DNA of 64,000 bases from Nemania diffusa (taxonomy: Eukaryota; Ascomycota; Sordariomycetes; Xylariales; Xylariaceae). How positions within the stretch are numbered: position 1 is the stretch's first letter; the number at the start of each line of letters is the position of its first letter. Below, piece after piece: positions 37,101 through 47,234 of the stretch. The DNA lies in NCBI GenBank assembly GCA_038501195.1, contig JBBPUQ010000007.1, positions 2,705,501 to 2,769,500 on the forward strand. The letters are read 5' to 3'. The position numbers and the translations under genes are program-made. Under the pieces are notes generated by a model. That model was not told where the DNA came from. It searched no databases and worked only from the letters and a program-made list of their open reading frames with translations.

Positions 37101-39370
37101 CTTTATATAAAAAAATATTTATTAAAGTATATTAAACTGTCAAAAAAATCAAACAGATATATATATTGCTTTATTATATATTTAATATTTTATATAAAAA
37201 AATCAGTTATTATATAAACGAAAAAATAGTACTATAAATAGTTATAAAAGCTTTAAATAATATAACTGAACTAAATAGTTTTATATTTATTTTGCTAGTT
37301 TTTAAAGCTTATTTTAAAATTAATAGCAATTTATTTTTTTTGCTAAAAATTACTTAAAAAGCAAAAGTTATATAAAAAGTTATAAAAATATTAAAAAATA
37401 TTTATATAAAAATTAATATCGACTGAGCTATATAAATTAAAAACAAACTAATATTATTATATAAAGTATTTTTTTTATTTTTTTAAAGTGAAATAATAAT
37501 ATAAAAAAAACAAAAAAACTAAATAAAACTATATAAAATTTCTATAATCGAAAATTATAATATTATAGTTAATATAACAAATAAATTAGCTAAGTTTTAT
37601 TATATATAAATTAAGCTATATTATTAATAAAAAGTTATATTTAATTTATTATATAAAAAAAATAATTTTTTATATAATTTTTTTTAAGTTATTAAATAGT
37701 TATAACTTTAATATAAAAACAAACTAAAAAAATTATATATATTTATTAATAATTAATACTTTGTACTAAAAAAAGTCAATAATTAGATATAGCTAAAATA
37801 AATATACTAGCGACTTAAAATATATTTTAGTTTATATAATATAACTTGGATTAATATAATTAAATAAAAATTTTTTAAATTAAGTTTATATAAAAAATTA
37901 AAAATAAAATAATTAAACTATATAAAAAGTTTAAATTAGTTATATAAAGTTATAAAAATAACAATAAAGTTTAAATTTTTATATAAATATTAATAATTTA
38001 ATATATAAGTTAATAATTTATTATAGTTTTAAAACTATTGTTAATTTAAAACTATAGTATATATATAAAGCTATAAAATATTTTTTAAGTATATATATAA
38101 TTATATAACAAGTTAAATCGGAAAATTTATATTTATTTATTAAAAGAATTAAAAAATAAATATTTAACAAATATTATATTTTAAATTATATAATTATTAT
38201 ATAAATTAGTTAAATTAAAATTATATTAGTATAAAATTTACTATAAATATTACTGCTAAAAATTAAATATAAAAATATTTATATATAATTTATATTTGTT
38301 ATATATTAAAAAAAAATTTAATAAATTTACAATTATAAAACTTTAAATAAATAATATTTTTAATATTATATTTAAAAAGTTTTTATATAAAAAAAAAACT
38401 AAGTTACTATTTTATACAAAATTAAAAACAAAATTAACGTTTAAATATTTTATTAAATTTAATAAAAGCAAAATTTAAATAAATAAACAAAATTTTATTT
38501 TTATTTAACAAAAATAAACTAAGCAATTATATATAATTAATTTTTATATAAAAAATTATTTTTAATAATATATTATTTAATAAATTTAAAATATATATAT
38601 TGTATTAATATATTAATTAAAAATATTATATAACTTATTAATTACTATATAAATTTAAAAGCTGTTAAAAAATAATATTAAAACATTAAATATATAAATA
38701 TAATAGCAAATTAATAATATATAGTAAAAACTATATTATATACTTTTAAATTTTAGTTGTACAAAAATTTTTATTTTTATTAATAAAGTATTTACAAATA
38801 ATAAAAATTTAAGTTTTTAAATCGAATTTATAATTATATTAGCTAATAAAAATTATATAAAAAATACTTTTACAATCGAAAATAATATTATTTATTAAAA
38901 TTTAATTAAATATAAATAAGTTATATATAATATATTAACAAATAAACTATATAGTATAATTAATAAATTTGACTATATTATTACATTTAATATAACTTTT
39001 TAAAAAATTATTTATATAATAAAATTATTAACTATATTATTAGTTATATATATTAATTTTAAGTTTTTGTATAAATATTTAATTAAACTAGAAACTATAT
39101 AAAAAAAGCAACTTATAATCAATATTATATTATTTTAAAAAGCGTATAAAAATTATAAAATTATAAAAATATATTAAATCGATAGTAAAAATAACTTAAT
39201 AAACATTTATATAAAAAAAATACTTAATTAAACATTAAAAAAACTAGTTAATATAAATAAGCTAATTATATAAATAAAAATATATATAAATCGATTAAAT
39301 AGTAAAAGAAATAATAAAGAATTAATTAATATTAAAACTGAAATTACTGCACAAAAAAAAAAATTTTTAG

Positions 39371-39678
39371 TATTAAATTAATAACTTAATAAAACTTATA
39401 TATATATATTAAATATATATAACTAAAACTTAAACTAGAACTTTTATTAAATAATTAAATAAATAAAAAAAATAAAAATTTACTAAAATTTATAAAATTT
39501 ATAAATTTTATATATATATATATATAAATAATTTATATATAACTTTTTTAGTTGTATTTTTTTTTGTAAAATATATATATAAATTAATATAAAACTTTAA
39601 AACTTAGAAATAAACCTTAAACCTTATAGATTATTTTGAATTTTTATATATATATATATATAAAAAGTTCTATTAATA
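39371..39678. repeat. LTR of the nested element (right copy)
   Basis: 308 bp. More heavily A/T-converted than the left copy, although a few positions (such as GTTGTA and ACCTTAAACC) are the less mutated version. Confidence 0.9.
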
Positions 39679-39683
39679 TAAAC
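39679..39683. repeat. Target-site duplication TAAAC (right) of the nested element
   Basis: Same five bases as 33826-33830. Confidence 0.85.
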
Positions 39684-42600
39684 TATTTTTTATAATTATT
39701 ATATTTTTATATAAAGTTTATATTTTTAAAATATATTTAAAATTTTTTAATTTTGCTTTTTTTATATATTTTATAAAATTTGTTATTTATTTAAGTATTA
39801 ATAAACTATAAAATTATTAAAAAGTTAATATAACTATAATAAAAAATATAAATATTAGTTTTAAAAAGCTATTAAAATATAAAAAATGTTTATTTTATAA
39901 AATTAATTTTATAAACTAGTTTTTAGTTTTTTCTTTTTTAAATTAATATTAAATTAATTTAAATAAAATATTAGCTTTTTTATTTTATTTATTAAATTTA
40001 TAATTAATAATAAACTAATATATTAATAATTATTAAATTTATTATATTTGCTTTTTATTAAAAATTTTAGTTATTATAAAATATATTAAATTTTAATAAT
40101 TTAAATATATTTTGATTTAATATTTAATTTTTTTAAAATATTGCTTTTATTAATTAAAAAAATTTATAATTATAAATAATTTTTTGTTATAAATTTTATA
40201 ATTTATTTTAATTAATATAAACTTTTTAAAATAAAAAGTTATAAATTATAACTTTTTATTTTTGTTTTTTTAAAATATAATTATTTTTAAAACAAAGTTT
40301 AATATATTAATTTTAATATATATTATATATTTAAAGTTAAAATATATAAAAATTAAAATTATAATAAAATAATGTTTAAAAAGTTAAAACATTTTATTTA
40401 TTTTTATTATTTATTTTTAATTTTTTTTATTTTTTTTGTTAATATTTATTAATAATTTTATAACTTTAAAAAAAATTTTAATAAATTATTAATAAAAATT
40501 AATAAAACTTATAAATTATTAATATTTTTTAAAAATTTTTAAAATCTTTTATTTTATAATATAGTTAATTTTGTTTTTAACTATAGCAATTTTTTTTATA
40601 TTAATAATATAATTAAAAAATTTTATTTTTTATATTTTTTATTTATATTTTTATAATATAATAACAAAGTTATATTTAATTAGTTATTAAAGTATTTTTT
40701 TTATAATATAATTATATTTTTTTATTATATTTATATAAATTAAAAAATTGTTAAAATATATAAACAGTTTATTATTAATAAAATTTTTAAAAATGTTATT
40801 TATTATTAATTAAAAAATAATAAATATATTAATAAGCTTTATTAATATAACAATATATTTAAAAAGTTTATATTTGTAATAAAAAGCGATTTTTTATTTA
40901 TAACTTTTTTTAATTTATATTAAATAAAACTTAAATTTTAAATCGATTTTAATAAATTATTTAATTATATAAAATTAAATTTAAAACTTATTAATTAAAA
41001 AAATAAAATATTATATAAATATTATAATTTTATTAAATTTTTATAATTTATTATAAAATATAAAAAATTGTTTAAGTTTTTTTTTTTTATAAATATAAAA
41101 AAAGCTTTATATAAAAAAATCGATTTATAAATATAGTTATTATTTAATATTTTTTTAAACTATAGTTTAAAAATATTAAGTTTTTTTATATTTATAATAT
41201 ATAAAAGTTTTTATAAAAATAACTTGTTTTTATATAAATTTATTTTATAATTTTATAGCTAATAATTTAAAAATTTTATAATAGTTTTTTTATTTATAAT
41301 TAATAAATATTTTTAAAATTTAGTTAATATGTTTTTTAAAACAGTTTAAATTACTGTTTATATTAATATAATATTATAAAAATTTATTTTTAACTATTTT
41401 AATATAATTTAATTAATATAGTTTTTATAATAGTAATATAAAATAAATTACATTTTATTTTTGTTAAAAAAATAAACTAACTAATACTATTTTATTTATT
41501 ATTATAATAAAGTAATATTATATTATATATTAAAAGCAGTTAATTTAAAATTAAACTAAATAAAATAATTATTTTAATATTAAAATATTAAATTATTTAT
41601 ATAATATTTTTTACTTTTTTTTATAATAATAATATTAAAAGCAGTTATTAGTTTTAAAGTTTTATATTTAATAATTAAAAGCTTTTATTTTTAAACTTAA
41701 ATAAAAAAAAGTATTAATATTAAATTATTAATATTTAATAAAATTTATATTAAATGTTTTTTTTTATTATATATAAAAGTTATAAATATAATAAATTGTT
41801 TATTAAATTTAAATTATTTACTAATTTATTTATTGTTATTTAATTTAATATTATAGTTTTTTTTAAAAATAAAAGTTATAATAGTTTTATTTTAATTTAA
41901 TTGTAAATTTTTATAAAATATAATATAAAAGCTATTTAAAAATTTAAATCAAAATTTTTTATTTTAATAAAATAAAATATAAATTAATTTAATATAATTA
42001 TATTTATTTTAGTTTTTTTTTAAATAAGTAGTAATAACTTTTTATTATTTTTATATTTAATAGTAAAAACTTTTTTTAATATTAAAAATAAGTTTTATTT
42101 ATTAATATTTTTTTAAATAAAATAAATTAAAATTTAATAATTATTATAGTTATAACATTAATATATTTTTTTATTTTTTTTAAATTAATTAATAACAGTT
42201 TAAATAATATTAATTAAAATGTTTTTGTTAAATATTTAATATTTTAATTTAAAGTTAATTTTAGTTTGTTTTTTTAAGTTTTTATTAATAAGCTTTTTAT
42301 TAGCGTTTTTTTTTAAAAATTGATTTTAGTTATTAAAGTTAAAGCAATTTTTATATTTATTATTAGTTTAATTTAACTTTAAACACTTTTATATTAAAAT
42401 AAGCTTTTTTTTTAATAAAATGTTTAAATTAGTTAATATGTTTTTATAAATTTAGTTTATTTTTTTAATAATTTTAAAAAAATTATTGTTATTTTTAAAA
42501 AAGCTGTTTTTTTTATTATAAACTAATTTAATAATTTTATTAAAAAAAGTTTTAGCTATATAAATTTAAAATATAGTTTTAAACTATTTAATAACTTTAT

Positions 42601-44894
42601 TAAAGTTTAATAATTTTATAAAATATTATATTATATTATTTTAATATTTTAGCTTATATATTTTTTTAAAATTTTAATATTTTTTAAAAAAGTTTTAAAA
42701 ATAATTTTTTAAAATAGCTTTATAAACTAATTAATAGTTTTAAAAGCTTAATTAGTTTAATTAAAAAACTTTTTATTAATATTATATTTAAGCTTTATTA
42801 ATTAATAAAAAGTTAATTTAATTAATTTATATATAATTGTTTAAAAAAATATTAATATAAATTTATATATATATTTATATTTAGTTTTATTATAATTAAA
42901 ACTTTAAAAAATTTTTATTATTATAATTAATAAATTTATTTAATTATATAAAATTAATTGTTATAATTGTTAAAAAACAAATTAAATATTTTATAATTTA
43001 TATTAATTTATTTTTATTGCTTATAAGTTAAAATAAATTATTGTTATTGTTTTTGTTATTATTTACAAACTTTTATAGCAATTTTTATAAAAAGTTTTAT
43101 AATAAAATTAAAAGTTTATATTTGTTATTAAATTTATTTAAATTAAAATTTTTTAAGTTTTTAATATTTATTAATATTATAAGCTAAATATATATAATTT
43201 AATATTAAATAGTTGTTATTTTTAAAATATTATATATTTATATTGTTTAAAAATATTTATTAATTAATTATTTTTATATATAAGTTTTATTATTAAAATA
43301 TTTAATAGTAAATTTAAACAAAGTTTTATTTATAAAAAGTTTGTTAATAAAAATTAAAAACTATATTATAAATTTAACTGTTATATTTTTTTTTTAAAAA
43401 TTGTTAATAATAAAATTAATATTTATTTTTTAGTTATTTTATAATTACTTTTATATTTTTTTAATAATTATTTTTATATATAAATAAAAATTAATAATTT
43501 ATATAAAATTAATAGTTTTATTATAAAAGTTTTATAATTGTTTTTTTATAATATTAATTTATATATTAAAATTTATAATTAATTTAATATAAACTTGTTT
43601 TTATTTTTATATTTTAAAATAAAATATATAAAAAATATTATAATAAATTTTTGCTATATTTTAAAGTTTGTTAATAGTTTTATTATATATTAACAAATTA
43701 TTTATTAATTATATAATAATTATTTAAACTTTTTATATAAATATTAAGTTTATATTTTATATTTAAATTTAAAGTTATAAAGTTTATACTTTTTAAATTT
43801 TTATATTAATTTAATATATTATTGCTATAATATTATAAATATATTATATAAAAATATAAAGTTTTTAAATAAATTAGCTTTAATTAATATATATTTTAAA
43901 TATATTATATATTAAAATTTAAATTAATTTATATATATTTTATATTTATTAATATAATTTAAATATTTATATAAAAAAGTTTTAAATTATAACGTTTATT
44001 ATTTAAATATTTTTATTTTTATATATAATAATATATTAAAAATTAAAAAATTTATATAATATTAAAATGTTATTAAACTAAAGTATTATTTTAATAGTTA
44101 ATTTTAAAATTGTTATAATTAATTTAATAAAAAACTATTTATATAATAAAACTTATTAAAAATATAAGCGATTTTATAAAAGTATTAATAATAAAAATTA
44201 AGCTATTTATAAATTATTTAAATAATTAATAAAAAATAAAATAGCTATAACAAAAAATAAAATAAATATTAAAAAAATGCTTAAAATATTAAAAATAATA
44301 TATAATGTTTTTATATATATAATAATAAAAAAAGTTTTTATAAGTTTTTATATTAATGTTTAAAAAAAAAATAAATATATTAATAATAAAAATAGCAATT
44401 ATATAAAATTTATATATAAAAAAATAAATAATTTTTAAAATAATATTAAAAATAAATTATGTAGTAATTTAAAAGTAGTTTTTTTAAATATAAAGTTTTT
44501 TTTTTTTTTTAAGCTAAATTGTTTAGTTTTTTTATTAAAAAATAAAAATAAAAATTTATTTTTTAATTTATTAAAATTTTTTAAATTTTTTAATTTATTT
44601 AAGTTTTTTTTAAACTTATTATTTTTAAATTTTTATAAAACTAAAATAAAAATATTTATAAATAATATAATTACTAAATTAACAAATAAATATAAAATAA
44701 TATTATTATTAATAATAAATATTGTTATAAATAATTAATTAGTAATAAAGTTATTAGTAATAAATATAAATATTATAAGCTTAAAAAATATAAAAGTTTA
44801 TAAAAAATAAATAAAATTAAATTTAAAAAAAAAAAAAATAATATTAAATAATAGTTATATATATAAAAGTTTTTTTAAATAAAAAATAATTTAT

Positions 44895-45219
44895 TTATAA
44901 CAAAAGTTTATTTTATAAAACTTAAAATAAAGTTTATTTAGCTAATAAATTATTTTAATTTTATAAAATTTATAATTTTTTTTTTTTTTTAATTTAAAAA
45001 AATCAGTTTTTTTTATATTTAAAAGCTTTTAAGCTATAGTTTATACAATTTAGTACTTTTAAAACTGTTAGTTTTTTTTGTATATAGTTGTAGGTTTAAG
45101 TAACTTGCTCTATTTAATAGCTTTTATACAAGTAGGTTAGGTCTCAGACTGTTGGGCGCGTATGCATATAACCAGTCAATAGCTTCCTGTAGGTCTAAGG
45201 CAGTCTTGGCCGTGTGACA
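44895..45219. repeat. LTR of the outer element (right copy)
   Basis: 325 bp, offset from the left copy by exactly 12,823. The first 150 bases or so are A/T-converted; the last 150 or so keep normal G/C. Over 45125-45219 every mismatch to the left copy that I checked is C to T or G to A in the left copy. Confidence 0.92.
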
Positions 45220-45224
45220 TAGGC
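45220..45224. repeat. Target-site duplication TAGGC (right)
   Basis: Matches 32067-32071. The TAG within it is also the intron acceptor of the interrupted hydrolase gene. Confidence 0.9.
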
Positions 45225-46048
45225 CGTTGTTCTATCCGAAGATATGGGCAACATATTAATCAACGAAAACATACAGCCTTTCTGTTTGGCACGCCCCATA
45301 TAGGGGCTGGAATCGCAGAATAGGCAATTATAATGGCTAAATCACACAGAACCTCTTGTGCAAAAACAGCCCAAGCCCAAGACTGGTCGTTACTGAGAAA
45401 TAAGATATCAGAAACGGCAGCAATGCAGAAACAATTTCGAGGGATCTTAAAAAGGTCTAGTTCTAGACCGAGAATCTCTAGTTGCTTCTCTACAAAACGG
45501 GAATCTACAACCTCTCTAGTATGTTCCTGCGTTGCTAACAGAATCTAGGCATAACTTGAGCTTCAGCGAACTCGAAATTAGATAATAGCTCCAGAATGGC
45601 CGTACTACCCGAGTTCAAACCCATTGCTGTTGATCATGGCCATTCATCCATGAAAATCCTTGCTCCAGAAGACAGTGCCTCAAAGGATATTGTTAAAACT
45701 CTTGAGGCTATAGTCAAACAGCTTGCTGAAGACGCCGCTGAAGTCCGATGGCCAGTTGGAGACTACTCTAAACCGGTAGCTGGCAAGCTCTTTCGCAGCA
45801 TAACCACAAGCGCCTTTACCAAGCCACACCGAACGCTTCTTTCTGAGGCCATCTTGGCGGAAGTACTGACCGCAGATGCTGTCCGGCAGGAACTTGGCAT
45901 AAAATTCAATGGTGACTTTGGATGCAAGTACTGTAGATTTCATCGTGCAGGAAGGTATGCTAGCCTAGAGGGTCTACTAATCGCGTTTTCAGTGTCCTTT
46001 TCATTGATTTTCTCATATACAATAATTATTATCCGCCTTGTTGTATAG
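45223..46048 (+). pseudogene. 3' fragment of the SERAC1/DUF676-like alpha/beta-hydrolase
   Basis: From 45223 the frame reads AVVLSEDMGNILINENIQPF, the helix that follows the GHSxGG elbow in this family. One frame change later (45280-45288) comes LFGTPHIGAGIAE, the conserved F-x-GTPH-x-G motif. A stop TAG at 45321-45323 stands where Trp is usual, consistent with a G-to-A change. The frame then continues DWSLLRNKISETAAMQKQF to a stop at 45546. A further frame change leads to SAKLDNSSRMAVLPEFKPIA and VDHGHSSMKILAPEDSASKD, matching the family's C-terminal SA-x-L...DH-x-x-M/I-x-F region with the catalytic His. From ATG 45596 a 150-codon frame runs to 46048; its last 40 codons look non-coding. Multiple lesions make it a pseudogene, although unseen introns could explain some frame changes. 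Confidence 0.65.
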
Positions 46049-46050
46049 TA
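45966..46050 (+). repeat. Diverged copy of 30057-30140
   Basis: Same-strand similarity to the segment just downstream of the AAA gene (shared words GGTCTACT, CGTTTTCAG, CTTTTCATT, CCTTGTT). It may be the 3' flank of related accessory genes, or an old dispersed element. Confidence 0.5.
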
Positions 46051-46479
46051 CTCTAAGTTATCTAGGGAGATTGTCGAACCCCTATATCGTCAATCAGATT
46101 TCTTAGAATAAAACGAAATATTTTTCTTTGCTGTGTTGTAAAGGTCCCCATGAAGTGCTTACTTTCAAAGTGTAGAGATCAAAATGTATATATATACATG
46201 CTCGGTTCAATATTTCAGGAGGTTTTCTGAGGAAGTTGTAGTGACATCCCCTATTATTGTACTCGTGCCTAGGTACCTCGTAATCTTATCATTAACGTGG
46301 GGATGTTGGCACGAATCCATATTAGGCTCAATGCGACGCTCAGCAAATGGCTACAGCAGCATTGAGAATTAGTCGCGAATAGGACTATAGTTAAGCTCTT
46401 TTGAATCTAAGTATCTATATCTTGAAATACAAGTAACCTCACAATTTTACATATTGCCGTGCCATCGAGATCATTGCAC
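46049..46479. other. Intergenic
   Basis: No gene is visible; a short TATATATA run lies near 46185. It serves as the promoter region of the GFA-type gene. Confidence 0.4.
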
Positions 46480-46944
46480 ATGATTATGGAAACCGCCAGC
46501 AAGGACCCGCAACCCCTCACGGTCCGCTGCCAATGCGGGCGCGTCACGTTCCCCACGCCAACAGCGACGCCCCTGGCGGTGTTCCACTGCCACTGCACCG
46601 AGTGCCAGAAGCAGTCGGGGTCGGCGTTCGGGACGTCCGCCATCTTCCCGGCCGAGGGGGTGTTCCCGCTGTCGCCCGAGGCAGAGTCGCGGATGGGGAA
46701 GTACACGCGCGACACGGACAGCGGGAACACGATGGACTGCTATTTCTGCGCCGCTTGTGGATCGCGCCTGTTCCATCGCATTGTGGGGAAGGACGGCGCG
46801 CCGCGCCCCACGATTAGCGTCAAGGGCGGATGTGTCGAGGGCTTGGATTGGTCTGGTGGGAAGCACATCTATGTCCGCTCGGCGGTCATGGAGATCCCTG
46901 GCGAGTGGGAGGCGTATGAGACGATGCCGCTGAAGCTGCTGTGA
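46480..46944 (+). CDS. GFA/CENP-V-fold domain protein (glutathione-dependent formaldehyde-activating enzyme family)
   Basis: Single exon, 154 aa from ATG 46480 (a second ATG at 46486 is equally possible; the open frame further upstream starts with GTG only). The zinc-binding pattern of the GFA family is complete: RCQCGRVTF, then FHCHCTECQKQSGSAF, then CYFCAACGSRLFH. The family is named for bacterial Gfa, which binds S-hydroxymethyl-glutathione; most fungal members have no tested substrate and several sit in secondary-metabolite clusters. The coding region is clearly richer in G/C than its flanks, with G/C-ending codons, like parts of other genes in this window. Catalytic role is inferred from the fold only. 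Confidence 0.88.
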   Translation: MIMETASKDPQPLTVRCQCGRVTFPTPTATPLAVFHCHCTECQKQSGSAFGTSAIFPAEGVFPLSPEAESRMGKYTRDTDSGNTMDCYFCAACGSRLFHRIVGKDGAPRPTISVKGGCVEGLDWSGGKHIYVRSAVMEIPGEWEAYETMPLKLL

Positions 46945-47234
46945 GCATGGTTGGAGGTGCTGGTTTAACAGGCTGTTCAATTAATATTTGGTGAATTTAC
47001 CTTCATGAAGGATGTCTTTATAATGCGATTTTATCATATCGGTCTTTACAGTTAGTTTAGCTTTGAGGCTAGTAACCTGGCTTAATAAGAGTGACACATG
47101 TCCATGTATATATATGAGGTCATCGATCTGCAGGAACATACCACGTATTAGAGGAGACAGGTAGGCCGATACCACTTCAAGGCTGTCTGCAATATCATTA
47201 TTAGCCTCTTACATAAATCCCATTCACATCAGAT

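Larger units (their letters stand above)
33831..39678 (+). mobile_element. Nested LTR retrotransposon, hypermutated
   Basis: Bounded by 308-bp direct repeats (33831-34138 and 39371-39678) starting TGTTGAAC and ending ATTAACA in the less mutated copy, with the 5-bp duplication TAAAC on both sides; total 5,848 bp, a typical size for a fungal Copia or small Gypsy element. It lies inside the outer element and is therefore younger. The plus strand is A-rich here, opposite to the surrounding T-rich host element, and an A-run (about 39352-39365) just before the right LTR fits a mutated polypurine tract. Coding on the plus strand is therefore likely. No readable protein survives. Confidence 0.9.
32072..45219 (-). 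mobile_element. Outer LTR retrotransposon, hypermutated, with nested element
   Basis: Bounded by two 325-bp direct repeats (32072-32396 and 44895-45219) that start TG and end CA (unmutated forms TGTGACAAGG... and ...GTGTGACA) and flanked by TAGGC on both sides. Total 13,148 bp; removing the nested element and its duplication leaves about 7.3 kb, normal for a fungal Gypsy-type element. The interior is almost free of G and C, so no gag or pol can be read and the superfamily is not directly visible. On the plus strand the outer parts (32400-33825 and 39680-44890) are T-rich. Fungal retroelement coding strands tend to be A-rich, so I place the coding strand on minus, as inference. It is inactive. 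Confidence 0.92.

Noticed and set aside
32397..44894. A/T-rich tract as mitochondrial DNA insertion
   Set aside because: Both LTR pairs with target duplications explain the whole tract, and the LTR alignments show the A/T content arose by C-to-T and G-to-A change. No mitochondrial gene text is seen.
32072..45219. A/T-rich tract as a centromere or replication origin
   Set aside because: Fungal centromeres can consist of RIP-affected retroelements, so it cannot be excluded, but two single nested elements between gene-bearing flanks need no such explanation. CENP-A mapping would decide.
46471..46980. 169-codon minus-strand frame antisense to the GFA gene
   Set aside because: Shadow of a G/C-rich coding region; no family features, while the plus frame has the full Cys pattern.
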